Assembly: GCA_019751945.1 (NCBI GenBank)
Contig: JAIEMT010000017.1
Location: 62,001-126,000, forward strand
DNA: 64,000 bases
Reading direction: 5' to 3'
DNA from: a bacterium
GTDB lineage: Bacteria; Bdellovibrionota; UBA1018
Positions 1 through 8,929 of the stretch are shown in pieces. Numbering within the stretch: position 1 is the first letter of the stretch; each line of letters opens with the position of its first letter. The position numbers and the translations under genes are program-made. A model generated the notes under the pieces. The model searched no databases. It saw only the letters and a list, made by a program, of their open reading frames with translations, and was not told where the DNA came from.

Positions 1-183
1 GCTTTTCCGGGGGCGAAGGATATGAATGACGCTATGAGTAAGCTTCAGTCCATGACTAAAAATCTGGGCGGAATGAACTTGGGCGCTATGGCCGGTCGTA
101 CTCCTCCCGGCGTGAATCCGGCGCAAATGAAAGCTGCCATGCAGATGCTGCAACAAATGCAGGGTGGAAATAAGAAGCGCTAG
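1..183 (+). CDS. C-terminal end of a Met/Gly-rich protein, possibly signal recognition particle protein Ffh (partial)
   Basis: The window opens inside a reading frame that ends at a TAG at 181-183 and gives 60 residues. The tail is rich in Met, Gln and Gly, with stretches such as MKAAMQMLQQMQGG, and ends in NKKR. A Met-rich C-terminal M domain that binds SRP RNA and signal peptides is typical of Ffh, which acts in co-translational targeting to the inner membrane. No GTPase motif is in view because the gene begins outside the window, so the assignment rests only on composition. Another Met-rich protein is possible. Confidence 0.4.
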   Translation, partial: AFPGAKDMNDAMSKLQSMTKNLGGMNLGAMAGRTPPGVNPAQMKAAMQMLQQMQGGNKKR

Positions 184-235
184 TTTGCTCTCACTCGGCT
201 GCGATATACTCCAATAGGAGCGATATCCTTCAACT

Positions 236-1367
236 GTGAAGCAGCTGAGAACTCTCTACCTCCTTTCTCTTTTTTTACTGCCGAGTTCCGCGGCAGCGGA
301 AGTTTCTCCGTCCACCAATTGCATTCCTGATTACGCAAAAGTTCCTGGATCTCCCAAACCCGCTCGCCATGTTCCGATTGGCAGCTCGCATTTGGCGGAA
401 GCAGGTTGGGAACCCGGGAACCACGGTGGAAAGGTCCGAAGGTTTCGGAGAAAGCCGTCACGTTCAAAAAATCCCAATCTTCGATGGAAGCCCTGGGGCG
501 ATTTCTCGGCACTCACGGATAAGATGGGAGACATTCGCTGGGGTGCTAGGCTTCCGCGGAATATTCGGAAACATTTTACCTTTCAAACTTTCGATGAACA
601 GATGAAGCCCGTGGAAGTCGATTCCGGGAAGCTCTTCTATGTTTCTGCGCCGGATGTGGACGAGGTGATCGGGGGCGTGGTCTCATTTGAAAAAAAAACT
701 TCAGGCTCAAGATCCCACAATTGAACTGATAAAGTTCTACCCTTCCCAAGGCCCTGAAAAAGGTTTGAAATATGTGAGAAGTATTGCTGAGGATTTTTCG
801 CTCCCTCATGGAGGACAGGGGTTTCTCTACGAGCATGATTTGAACTACCACCTCATCTCTACTCTCCTGATGCCGGATAAGTTGAAACAAGGGTTGAGGG
901 TGCGCGCGCAGCTTTTGATGGAGCTTCGAAAGTTCCTCGAAAAAAATCCCCCCAAAGATCCCAAACTTCGAGATTTTCTAAAATATTTCGATACCGATGT
1001 TTTAAACAAAGCCACCAGTCATTTCGATACCGTTGGGAACCTTGCTCATGCCGTTTACGGAACGGATCCAGGAAATGGTGTGAAGATCATCCGCGAGATG
1101 TTTTTTAAAAATGAATCACCGGTCGCGTACCTTCGGACCTTGATGAAAGAGGCCCGTCCGCCGGAGGTGTATGTCCCTCGAATCGAGCAGTATGAACAGG
1201 CAGTCGACAAGATGCTCGACCAGTTTGAAAAGACTGTCGACAAGAAGCTTCTTGAAGCGGATCTTCCGCCGGAGTGGTTCTCCGATCGAAACGCCTTGTT
1301 GTTTGATGCTCGCGCCAATATCGCTAGGTTCGAGGTCTTGCTCGGTACTTCTGAAGGAACCCATTGA
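236..1367 (+). pseudogene. Secreted protein of unknown function, split by a frameshift at an A9 run
   Basis: A GTG at 236, with AGGAG at 216-220, starts a frame with a clear signal peptide (KQLRTLYLLSLFLLP, then SSAAAE). It runs to a stop at 722-724. A second open frame, offset by one base, continues from about 690 to a stop at 1365-1367. Both frames meet at nine consecutive A residues (690-698), and dropping one A would fuse them into one protein of about 376 residues. The downstream half is acidic, lysine-rich and helical-looking, with no family I recognise. It could be a true pseudogene, a sequencing error in a homopolymer, or a slippage-decoded gene. Its 3' end overlaps the convergent DTW-domain gene by 44 bases. 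Confidence 0.55.
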
Positions 1368-1962
1368 AAAGCTGAGTGAGTGCCTCTTCTGAACTGGGGT
1401 TTTCTCCCAAGTAGGGAAGCGTTTGCGCGATGGATTCGATGGTCGACAAACATTCCTTGCGTGGTTCTTTTCGCATTTTTCCGTACGCGGAGGGAGCTTT
1501 TGGAATCAGAATCGCGCGTCTTAACTTCAGCAACCAAGCGTTCCGCCACCAGAGGGCCTTGGCCTGACTCCACGTTCCGTCCAAAACCACGAGTCCTTCC
1601 AGGGATCGAAATTCTTCGCGGGTCAGCGGTTTTGCCAATCCTTTTTTATCCACCCAAACGAGTCCCGGTTTTTGTTCGATCGGAGGGCCAGCGACTTTCA
1701 CTCCACTTCCTAAATAGAGCACGGCCCATCTTTGGTTTTGAACGTCCTTGCGGCCAACTGCTGCTGCGAGGTTCGGCCAGGACAACCCCACTTTTAAGGT
1801 AGAGTTGGGCAAAGCGAGGTGAGCCATCTTGGCGGTGCCCACGACTTCCTTGGGTTCTTGCGGATGTTGAAGAATGAAGACGTGAATTCGCGTTTTAATC
1901 GAAGGGAGGTCGGCGCAGATGCAAAGAGCTGTTGGTTTCGAACAGCGAGAACAGGTTTCCAC
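1324..1962 (-). CDS. tapT: DTW-domain tRNA-uridine aminocarboxypropyltransferase (TapT/YfiP family)
   Basis: This 212-residue protein has the N-terminal Cys cluster of the family (CSRCSKPTALCIC, residues 4-16) and the DTW-type motif DGTWSQAK near residue 128. Family members transfer the aminocarboxypropyl group of SAM to uridine 47 of tRNAs (acp3U) in the cytoplasm. The length is normal for the family. The gene sits 12 bases downstream of the radC-like gene on the same strand, so the two are probably co-transcribed. Its end overlaps the convergent frameshifted gene. Confidence 0.85.
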   Translation of the reverse strand: METCSRCSKPTALCICADLPSIKTRIHVFILQHPQEPKEVVGTAKMAHLALPNSTLKVGLSWPNLAAAVGRKDVQNQRWAVLYLGSGVKVAGPPIEQKPGLVWVDKKGLAKPLTREEFRSLEGLVVLDGTWSQAKALWWRNAWLLKLRRAILIPKAPSAYGKMRKEPRKECLSTIESIAQTLPYLGENPSSEEALTQLFNGFLQKYRARPRT

Positions 1963-1974
1963 AAAGCGGATGTA

Positions 1975-2688
1975 TCACAGTTTAATCCAGTTCTCTTGGA
2001 CAGAAGTAAGGATTCCATGACCTAAAAACTGAAGGCCCAGGTCGTTGCAGACTCGTTTCACGTTGGCCGTAAGAGCCAAGTCTTCTATGGAGGGTGAGAG
2101 ATCCCCCGAAGGGTGGTTGTGAAAGAGGAAAAACCCTTGCGGTCGAAGGGCCAAGACTCGAGCAAAGAGTTCTTGGGGATCGAGGCTAACTTGAGAACGG
2201 CCGCCCTTCTCAAGCAAATTGAAGTCCCCCAGATTTCCGGAACGATAGAAGGGGACGAATGCCATCCACTCCGTAGGGGAGTTTCGCAATGACGAAGGGA
2301 CTGTTTGAACGGCCAACCGATTCAAGTCGCTTTGCTTGAGGCGTAAGCCCGTCGGGCGTTTCTCATTTTCTCGAAAGCCGGCGTAGCGTTTGCCGAGCTC
2401 CATGGCCACCATCAGGCGCGCTGTTCCTGCATCTCCCAAACCGGAGATAGAAAAACTCTTGGGAGTGAACCCTTCCTCAAGTCTTAAAAAGTAGGCGCGT
2501 TCTTGTTCTTTGGGGGACAGGTAGGTTCCCAGCTGATCTAGAATTTTCTGAGCAATGCCCATGCAGCCGACGCTTCGAGGTCCCGAGCCCAGCAAGATGG
2601 CGAGGCACTCCCGCAGGCTTAAGCAGGCAGTCCCTTGTTCGAGACAGCGTTCACGGGGGCGTTCGTCTAAAGGAACCGTTCGCAACAT
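1975..2688 (-). CDS. radC: RadC-like JAB/JAMM domain protein
   Basis: A 237-residue protein starting MLRTVPLDERPRERCLEQG, which matches the usual RadC N-terminus. An in-frame ATG at 2730 would add 14 residues but leaves only 23 bases before the divergent FecR gene start. The N-terminal helix-hairpin-helix-like region (residues 1-70) is followed by a JAB domain with the metal site HNHPSGDLSPSIED at residues 190-203 (H-x-H-P-S-G ... S-x-x-D). Despite the name, RadC proteins have no proven DNA repair role; the fold is that of zinc metallo-isopeptidases. The gene lies upstream of tapT on the same strand. Confidence 0.85.
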   Translation of the reverse strand: MLRTVPLDERPRERCLEQGTACLSLRECLAILLGSGPRSVGCMGIAQKILDQLGTYLSPKEQERAYFLRLEEGFTPKSFSISGLGDAGTARLMVAMELGKRYAGFRENEKRPTGLRLKQSDLNRLAVQTVPSSLRNSPTEWMAFVPFYRSGNLGDFNLLEKGGRSQVSLDPQELFARVLALRPQGFFLFHNHPSGDLSPSIEDLALTANVKRVCNDLGLQFLGHGILTSVQENWIKL

Positions 2689-2753
2689 GGTTTTACCCAG
2701 TGCAAAAAACAGGCCGCTCGACTTCTGCATTTCCTCCCGCTATTCTGAAGGAA

Positions 2754-3740
2754 ATGAAAAAATCACTTTTTCTGTTGGGGTTGCTTTTTGGATTCAACGC
2801 ATTCGCTGCCGAACACATTGCGACAGTGACGACGCTTCAAGGAGAAGTGAAACTTTTCACGCACCCTTCGAAGAAATTGGAGGGCCCCGAACCTCACGCA
2901 CTTTACGAAGGAATTTATTATTCGGTTCAAGATGCGAAGCCCGGACAGAAAGTAGAAAAGGGAAATATTCTGCGAACCGCTTTGAGCGGCAAAGTTCAGG
3001 TCGTCTTCAATAACGGCGACCAATTCGTCGTCGGCCCCGGGACTGCGTATGTCGTGGACTGGGATGCGAAGAAAATGAAACTCGATCTCATGTATGGCCG
3101 CTTGCGAGGGGTGATCGAAAAAGGCGGACCTCGAAGTGGAATGACCATTCGCACTCGTTCGGCAACCATGGGAGTTCGCGGAACCGATTTCTTCATTTCA
3201 GAGAACGGGATGACGGGACATACCGAAGTGACCGTTGTGCGCGGAGAAGTGAGCGTGGCTTCTAAGGTAGAAGCTCAAAAGGCCGTGGCCGTGAAATCCG
3301 GATACTCGGCCGTGGTAGCAGCAGAACCGAAGGCAGAGAAGGTTGCAAAAGAAGCGGCTCCTCAAGCAAAACCAGAAGCGCCGAAGCCTGAGGTTCAGGT
3401 AATCAAAACGACCCAGGAACACTTTGCAGTCGTTCAAAAGGCTTCGAAGATCGAAGCTTCTGAAGAAATTAAAAAGGCGATTGAATCGAACCCCACTGTT
3501 GCAGAGACGGTGAAAAAACTGGAAGAGAAAGCCGCTGAAACCACCCTCAAAGATATCAAGAAAACCGATCCCGCCCTTTACGCGCAGGTTTCTCAAGCGG
3601 GCCCACAATCCGTGGAAGAGTTGAATGCCAAGGCCGTGCAAAAGCTTGCAGTGGATGCACCCAAAGGCCGGAAAACTTTCAATGTGGATGGCGATATCGA
3701 GAAGGATGCCTACGATCAGTTTTTTAAGATGGTCGACTAA
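2754..3740 (+). CDS. Secreted FecR-domain protein with an Ala/Lys/Glu-rich C-terminal half
   Basis: ATG 2754 follows a good ribosome site (GAAGGA) and starts a signal peptide (KKSLFLLGLLFGFNAFA). An in-frame ATG at 2700 would mask the signal peptide and overlap the divergent gene. Residues 20-180 form a FecR-type beta domain: a segment on increasing a baseline signal (NNGDQFVVGPGTAYVVDW), then SATMGVRGTDFFIS, the hallmark GVRGTxF motif. The rest (about 190-328) is low-complexity, rich in Ala, Lys, Glu and Pro, and probably an extended or coiled linker. FecR domains act in periplasmic or surface proteins as well as in anti-sigma factors; no sigma factor gene is nearby, so this is more likely an envelope protein. 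Length 328 residues. Confidence 0.75.
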   Translation: MKKSLFLLGLLFGFNAFAAEHIATVTTLQGEVKLFTHPSKKLEGPEPHALYEGIYYSVQDAKPGQKVEKGNILRTALSGKVQVVFNNGDQFVVGPGTAYVVDWDAKKMKLDLMYGRLRGVIEKGGPRSGMTIRTRSATMGVRGTDFFISENGMTGHTEVTVVRGEVSVASKVEAQKAVAVKSGYSAVVAAEPKAEKVAKEAAPQAKPEAPKPEVQVIKTTQEHFAVVQKASKIEASEEIKKAIESNPTVAETVKKLEEKAAETTLKDIKKTDPALYAQVSQAGPQSVEELNAKAVQKLAVDAPKGRKTFNVDGDIEKDAYDQFFKMVD

Positions 3741-4081
3741 AGAGGCTTGTACTTGTAGGCCTTCTTTTCTTCGCCCTGATCATATTCTCGGATGAAGAGC
3801 TTTTTTCCGTCTTCGTCAAACTGAGTCCACTTGCCCTCGCGGAGTCCGTTCTTAAACTGACCTTCGATGGCAATCTTGCCGCTTGGAAAGTACTGATAGT
3901 ACTGGCCATCATTTAAGTATTTCCCGCGCACTTGAATCTGCCGACAGCTTCGATTTCCGATCTTCTTTTTGTCAAGGGCAGGTTCCCAGCTCACATCGCC
4001 CCCGTCACTGCAGGGTTTATAAAGAGTCGTGGAGCAGCCCATGGCTGCAATCAAGGAGATTAAAAGGAGACGTCGAATCAT
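3737..4081 (-). CDS. Small lipoprotein with MORN/YwqK-type repeats
   Basis: A 114-residue protein with a lipoprotein signal (IRRLLLISLIAAMGC, Cys 16) followed by repeats like YFPSGKIAIEGQFKNGLREG and WTQFDEDGKKL. Such repeats have the YwqK/MORN-variant pattern (G-x-x-x-G-x-W). The role is unknown; proteins of this kind are exported and membrane-anchored. Its start overlaps the rmuC stop by four bases (ATGA), so the two are translationally coupled. Its stop overlaps the end of the convergent FecR gene by four bases. Confidence 0.7.
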   Translation of the reverse strand: MIRRLLLISLIAAMGCSTTLYKPCSDGGDVSWEPALDKKKIGNRSCRQIQVRGKYLNDGQYYQYFPSGKIAIEGQFKNGLREGKWTQFDEDGKKLFIREYDQGEEKKAYKYKPL

Positions 4082-5301
4082 TCCAGGAGCTCGGGGCGAA
4101 TGGATTTATTGGGAGCGGCACCCAGTTCTTTTAGGCGTTCAATTTTTCTAAACACGTTGCCCGGGCCTTCTTTCAATTTATTCATGGCCTGGCCGTATTG
4201 GTCGCTGCCTTGTTGAAAGGTTTTCCCGAGCTTTTCAAAGTCTTCTAAGAAGCCTACGAATTTGTCGTAGAGCTTCGCGCCTTCGCTAGCAATCTCGAGG
4301 GCATTCTTATTTTGATTTTCTAGACGCCAGATCGAGGCAACCGTTTTCAAACTCGTGAATAAAGTGCTCGAGGTGACGATGGCCACGCCCTTCTTCCAAG
4401 CTTTAGTGGCGAGCTCCGTGTCTGTTTGAATAGCCTGAAGGTAGGCGGGTTCGATGGGCATGAACAAGAAGACAAACTCTGGAGAGCGAATGCCCTTCAG
4501 TTTGGCGTAGTGTTTTTCGCTGAGTTGATCGACGTGGTTCATGATGGACTTCAAGTGCGCTGCCAAGTGCAGGGATTTTTCTTCCGGCGTTTCTGCGCGG
4601 AAATAAAGTTCATACGCTTTTAGAGAAACTTTCGAGTCGACGATAATATGCTTCGTATCTGGCAGGTTGATGATGACGTCGGGCTTGAATCGCGAGCCGT
4701 CTTCGTCCAGGTGTTCGCGCTGAGTCGTGTACTCAAATCCTTCGCGGAGACCTGAGGCTTCCAAGATCCGCTCGAGAACTAATTCGCCCCAATCTCCCTG
4801 AACTTTCGAGTCGCCCTTGAGAGCTTGAGTGAGCTGATTCGCCTCCTGGCTCATGCGTTCGTTCAATTGAATGAGCCGGTCCATTTCCACTTTGAGAGCG
4901 GTACGTTCTCGCGTCTCTTGGTGGTAGGTGTCTTCGACCTTCTTTTCGAAGGTGTGAATCTTTTCTTTTAGGGGTTTGAGAATTCCTTCCATGTTCTTCT
5001 CTGCCTGCTCTGAAAAACTCTTCGACTTGCTGTCAAAGATTCGATTGGCCAGAACTTCAAACTCGTTGCGAGTTTGTTTTTGAAAATCTTCCATGAATAT
5101 GCGCTGTTCTTTTAAGCGATCCTGGAGGTGGATGTGAGACGATTGCGCTTCGACCAGCTTGCGATTGAGTTCCAAGATGGTGGCTTGTTGCTCGTCCTGC
5201 TTCTTGGCGTCGGAACGCAAAAAGAAACGAGCTAAGAAAAATCCCCCAGCTCCGCACACCGCCACAATCACTAAGGACAAGATGCTCGTTCCGATTCCCA
5301 T
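4078..5301 (-). CDS. rmuC: RmuC family protein, predicted membrane-anchored nuclease-like
   Basis: A 407-residue protein with one N-terminal membrane segment (about residues 5-27), a long coiled coil (about 35-150) and then the RmuC core. The core has GDWGELVLERILEASGL, FKPDVIINLPD and IIVDSKVSLKAYE, the PD-(D/E)xK-like nuclease signature. RmuC limits inversions at short inverted repeats in E. coli and has been linked to phage and plasmid interference; its biochemical activity is not settled. It is the first gene of a two-gene unit with the MORN-like lipoprotein. Confidence 0.9.
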   Translation of the reverse strand: MGIGTSILSLVIVAVCGAGGFFLARFFLRSDAKKQDEQQATILELNRKLVEAQSSHIHLQDRLKEQRIFMEDFQKQTRNEFEVLANRIFDSKSKSFSEQAEKNMEGILKPLKEKIHTFEKKVEDTYHQETRERTALKVEMDRLIQLNERMSQEANQLTQALKGDSKVQGDWGELVLERILEASGLREGFEYTTQREHLDEDGSRFKPDVIINLPDTKHIIVDSKVSLKAYELYFRAETPEEKSLHLAAHLKSIMNHVDQLSEKHYAKLKGIRSPEFVFLFMPIEPAYLQAIQTDTELATKAWKKGVAIVTSSTLFTSLKTVASIWRLENQNKNALEIASEGAKLYDKFVGFLEDFEKLGKTFQQGSDQYGQAMNKLKEGPGNVFRKIERLKELGAAPNKSIRPELLE

Positions 5302-5350
5302 ATACGCCCAACCTCTCGGTCATGGAGTATAGAGATGGTGCGCTAGGTCA

Positions 5351-5390
5351 ACAAATAAAAAAAGCGCCCTGGTGAATGCCAAGGCGCTTT
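5351..5390 (-). terminator. Rho-independent terminator of the 5417-5896 lipoprotein gene
   Basis: On the minus strand, GAAAGCGCC and its complement form an 8-bp stem (arms 5361-5368 and 5383-5390). An inner 3-bp extension (TGG/CCA) and a 6-base loop sit inside it. A T-rich tract (complement of 5351-5360) follows. It lies 27 bases downstream of the lipoprotein stop codon. Confidence 0.8.
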
Positions 5391-5416
5391 CAAGAAATTC
5401 TCTGCTACAGGGGGTC

Positions 5417-5896
5417 TTAGATGCCCGGAATGCCAGGAACAGGTTGCTGAGGCTGGCTTGCATTGACGCCCGTGATCGTACGGTGATTGCCGTTTTGGTC
5501 AAAGGCCATCAAATACATCGACGTAAACATCGAGCTAGCTCCATTTTTCAGGGAGAGAACGTAAATTCCATCCACCGAGTTCACTTTTGCATCAGCCGGT
5601 TCGTTAACAATGCAGCTGCCTACGCTACCATCACCACAGCTCACCACTGCGTAGACTTGGCCTTCGCCTTCAGCTTGGCCGCCGGTCATGAAATAGTAAG
5701 CTCCTGGGCCCGAGACCGGTTTCCAGTAGATCTCTACCGGACTGCTCTTATAGACGAAGCTCGTATCCGAAATGGAACCGGCTTGAATATTTCCAAGACC
5801 GACAATTTTGAAATTGGTTTGGCGTCCACCGCAGCCGACCATGAGTAAGGCCACGCTAGCCAACATTGAAATAGAAACCAGTTTAGACTTTTTCAT
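5417..5896 (-). CDS. Lipoprotein of unknown function
   Basis: A 159-residue protein with a lipoprotein signal peptide (SMLASVALLMVGC, Cys 22). The mature part looks beta-rich (FKIVGLGNIQAGSISD, SSPVEIYWKPVSG) and ends in a Pro/Gly/Gln tail. I do not recognise the family. It is a single transcription unit: a terminator follows at 5351-5390 and a 301-base gap precedes it. Confidence 0.65.
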   Translation of the reverse strand: MKKSKLVSISMLASVALLMVGCGGRQTNFKIVGLGNIQAGSISDTSFVYKSSPVEIYWKPVSGPGAYYFMTGGQAEGEGQVYAVVSCGDGSVGSCIVNEPADAKVNSVDGIYVLSLKNGASSMFTSMYLMAFDQNGNHRTITGVNASQPQQPVPGIPGI

Positions 5897-6197
5897 TCTT
5901 CACTCCACACACAGCATTCGCACCAACATCCACACTTTACTTGCAAGCGCTCCGTGCGAAGAGCTTCCATTGCAGGGGCCCTAGAGAGCAATACTGATGC
6001 CAACCCGGCATGTTTTACAGGGTGCGGAACTAACCGTGGTAAGGCGTCGGGATTCATGAGAAAAGCTAGGTTCTTGAAAACCTGGCGCTCTTTCGGCCGA
6101 AGCTCTCGCATCTGTGAAATGCGTGCAAATTCTTGCAGCTGTCAAAAGCTTAGGCAGAGAGGTGAATTCGCGGGAAATCAGGTAAAATAGGAGTCAG
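5897..6197. other. 301-base divergent intergenic region
   Basis: This gap lies between the minus-strand lipoprotein gene and the plus-strand dsbD-like gene and should carry promoters for both. A TAAAAT at 6182-6187 with AGGAGT just before the ATG at 6198 may serve the plus-strand gene. A 78-codon open frame at 5954-6190 has no ribosome site and reads like noise. I see no RNA gene. Confidence 0.4.
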
Positions 6198-8336
6198 ATG
6201 AACAACTGGAATCGTCTCAAATCCTTCACCTTACTGGCGAGTTTTCTAGCCTCCTCCTTTATACAGGCAGCAGAGAGTAAACCGATCCGAGGCCATCATA
6301 CGGAATCGATGGTGGTGACGGATGTCAGCTGGGTGCAGCCCGGAAAGCCGTTTTGGGTAGCGCTGCGATTTGAAATGGATCCGCACTGGCACACCTACTG
6401 GTTAAACCCCGGTGACTCCGGTTCCGTGACGACGATCAAGTGGCATCTTCCCAAGGGTTTTGAAGCCGGCCCCATTCAATGGCCGTACCCGGTGCGCATG
6501 CCGGTGCCTCCGTTGTTGAACTATGGCTATGAAGGAGAAGTTTATTTGCTCACGCAGATTACTCCTTCAGCATCGTTGCCCGTAGGCACCACCCAAACAT
6601 TGAGTGCGCAAGCGGATTGGCTGATTTGCAAGGAAACCTGCATTCCAGAAAGAGCTACGCATAGTTTTCAAATTGCGGTGAAGAGCGAAGCTCCCGCTTC
6701 GGATCCAACTTGGGCCGCGCCGATTAAATTGACGTTGGGTCGATTGCCGAAATCCCTTCCAAAAGAATATGAATTCCGGGTCGTTGATCACTCCGAATCG
6801 TTGGAAGTGATCTTGTCACAGAAAGGTCCCGGACGTGCCCTTCCCAAGGGGCTTCAGTTTTTTCCCAAGCAAGATTCGTGGATCGAAAATGCAGTCGATC
6901 CGGCTGTGAAGGTGAGTTCTCAGCAAATTACTCTGACATTCAAACGTCCGGCCGCACGGCCTGCGCAAATGAGTTCGAAGTTAGATGGGGTGTTGGTGAC
7001 GGGACTTGCAGACCTTCCTGCAGTTGAAGTGGGAACTCAGGTGGTTGTAGGTCCCAAAAAAGCTTTTGTGAATACCGCCGTTCCTAAAGCCTCTGCTTCG
7101 GAAATGTTGAAGATGATTTTCTTCGCGCTGATTGGCGGATTGATTTTAAATCTCATGCCCTGTGTGTTCCCCATTATCTCCATAAAAATTCTGGGTTTTG
7201 TCTCTCAAGCAGGTGGGGACAAGAAAAAGATTCGCCACCACGGCTTAGCTTTTTCAGCCGGGGTTCTCATTTCATTTTGGGTTCTGGCTGCGAGTTTAGT
7301 GGTAGTGCGCGAAGCGGGAATGCAGTTAGGCTGGGGCTTCCAACTTCAGTCGCCTCTGTTCTTAGCTTTTCTGGCAACGCTCTTTTTTATTTTAGGAATG
7401 AACCTGCTCGGAACTTTTGAGATCGGCACTCGTTTGATGGGTGTGGGGAGTGGCTTGAAGGCTCAGTCCGAACTTTCACAATCCTTTCTGACTGGGGTTT
7501 TGGCTACTTTAGTGGCCACTCCTTGTACGGCTCCGTTTATGGGGGCTGCTCTAGGCTTTGCTCTTTTACATGGAGCTTTGGCTAGCTTCCTGATTTTTAG
7601 TGGCCTCGCCATCGGTATGTGTGTGCCCTATCTCTTGCTTTCTTTTTATCCATCCTTGATTTCTTTTCTTCCTCGTCCAGGAATGTGGATGGAAACTTTC
7701 AAGCAGCTTCTTTCGTTTCCGCTTTTCTTGACCGTGATCTGGTTGCTCTGGGTCTTCGGTCTGCAGACTGGAATGGATGGAGTGATCTACTTACTTTGCG
7801 CTTTCCTCGTCATCTGCTTTGCCGTTTGGCTTTCGAGGAAAGGTCCCAAGAACTTTAGAACCGCTCTCATTTGGTTGTCTATTTTACTCGCGGTTGCTTT
7901 GGTCTATCAGGGTTCGAATCAACAAGCGGTGTTGAGCGAAGCGCGTCCCACATCTGGTAATGATCGAGCAAATTGGAAGAAGTTTTCTCGAGCAGCCGTC
8001 GACGAGGCACGGAAGACAGGTGCGCCCGTTTTCATCGACTTTACAGCAGCTTGGTGCGTGACCTGTCAGGTCAACAAGCGTGTGGCTTTTTCCTCCTCGG
8101 AGGTGAAAGCTCAGTTTGAGAAAAAAGGCGTGATTCTCTTTGAGGCGGATTGGACCGCTCGCGACGCAGTGATTGCAGAAGAGCTGGCCAAGTTGAACAG
8201 AAGTGGAGTACCCGTCTATGTTCTGTATACTCCAGGAGCGGCAGATTCAGCCGCCCAACTCTTGCCTGAAATCCTGACTCCGGATATTCTGCTCTCCTAT
8301 CTAAAAACCTTACCAGACCGGGAGAAAGCATCGTGA
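6198..8336 (+). CDS. dsbD: DsbD/ScsB-type protein-disulfide reductase
   Basis: A 712-residue protein with a signal peptide (residues 1-25) and an ScsB-like periplasmic alpha domain. That domain contains WLICKETCIPE, the redox Cys pair, near residue 143. An eight-helix membrane domain (about 300-600) has one Cys in LMPCVFPI and one in VATPCTAPF, the electron-transfer pair. The C-terminal thioredoxin-like gamma domain has AAWCVTCQVNK (CVTC). Family proteins carry electrons from cytoplasmic thioredoxin across the inner membrane to periplasmic partners. The likely partner here is the redoxin whose GTG overlaps this stop codon. The ScsB-like, not classical DsbD, N-terminus suggests roles in copper tolerance or cytochrome maturation. 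Confidence 0.9.
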   Translation: MNNWNRLKSFTLLASFLASSFIQAAESKPIRGHHTESMVVTDVSWVQPGKPFWVALRFEMDPHWHTYWLNPGDSGSVTTIKWHLPKGFEAGPIQWPYPVRMPVPPLLNYGYEGEVYLLTQITPSASLPVGTTQTLSAQADWLICKETCIPERATHSFQIAVKSEAPASDPTWAAPIKLTLGRLPKSLPKEYEFRVVDHSESLEVILSQKGPGRALPKGLQFFPKQDSWIENAVDPAVKVSSQQITLTFKRPAARPAQMSSKLDGVLVTGLADLPAVEVGTQVVVGPKKAFVNTAVPKASASEMLKMIFFALIGGLILNLMPCVFPIISIKILGFVSQAGGDKKKIRHHGLAFSAGVLISFWVLAASLVVVREAGMQLGWGFQLQSPLFLAFLATLFFILGMNLLGTFEIGTRLMGVGSGLKAQSELSQSFLTGVLATLVATPCTAPFMGAALGFALLHGALASFLIFSGLAIGMCVPYLLLSFYPSLISFLPRPGMWMETFKQLLSFPLFLTVIWLLWVFGLQTGMDGVIYLLCAFLVICFAVWLSRKGPKNFRTALIWLSILLAVALVYQGSNQQAVLSEARPTSGNDRANWKKFSRAAVDEARKTGAPVFIDFTAAWCVTCQVNKRVAFSSSEVKAQFEKKGVILFEADWTARDAVIAEELAKLNRSGVPVYVLYTPGAADSAAQLLPEILTPDILLSYLKTLPDREKAS

Positions 8337-8929
8337 AAAAGATGGTGAAAAAGACGGTATTCGTTTTAGCGATTGGATTGGGCATCAGCTCTTTTGCGTT
8401 CGCAGTTGAAAACGGAACTTCGGCCCCAGATTTCAACTTGAAAGATTTGAGCGGAAAAGAATGGAAGCTCAGTGAACTAAAAGGCAAGACGGTGGTTCTC
8501 GAGTGGAATAACTACGAGTGCCCGTTTGTGAAGAAGCACTACGGTGCGCACAACATGCAAGCTCTGCAACAGAAGTACACCAAGAAGGGCGTAACCTGGT
8601 TGACCATCAATTCAGGAAAAAAGACTGATTCTGCTGAAGAGCTCTTGAAACAGAACAAAGAGCAGAAGGCATTCATGACTGCATATCTCTTGGATAGCGA
8701 TGGCAAAGTGGGCCACATGTACGATGCGAAGACCACTCCGCACATGTACGTGATTGATGCCAAGGGCTCGCTTGTTTATCAAGGCGCGATCGATGACAAG
8801 GCCACGCCAGATGCTGCTGACATTAAAGGTTCTACCAACTACGTCGCTGCTGCATTGGATTCCACGCTGAAGGGCAAGCCGGTGAAGGTTGCTTTCACCA
8901 AGGCTTACGGCTGTTCAGTAAAGTACTAG
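8333..8929 (+). CDS. Secreted redoxin (thioredoxin/peroxiredoxin-like)
   Basis: A 198-residue protein starting at GTG 8333, overlapping the dsbD-like stop (GTGA). A signal peptide (KKTVFVLAIGLGISSFAFA) is followed by a redoxin domain: GTSAPDFNLKDLSGKEWKL, then EWNNYECPFVKKHY with a single active Cys, and TTPHMYVIDAKG with the cis-Pro loop. The protein is exported to the periplasm, where the upstream DsbD/ScsB-type protein probably keeps it reduced. The CPxVKKHY motif is seen in redoxins of marine and predatory bacteria; the substrate is unknown. Its end overlaps the convergent gene by four bases. Confidence 0.8.
   Translation: MKKMVKKTVFVLAIGLGISSFAFAVENGTSAPDFNLKDLSGKEWKLSELKGKTVVLEWNNYECPFVKKHYGAHNMQALQQKYTKKGVTWLTINSGKKTDSAEELLKQNKEQKAFMTAYLLDSDGKVGHMYDAKTTPHMYVIDAKGSLVYQGAIDDKATPDAADIKGSTNYVAAALDSTLKGKPVKVAFTKAYGCSVKY

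Noticed and set aside
5954..6190. A 78-codon open frame in the 5.9-6.2 kb gap
   Set aside because: No ribosome site, no signal or conserved pattern, and it lies in the divergent promoter region.
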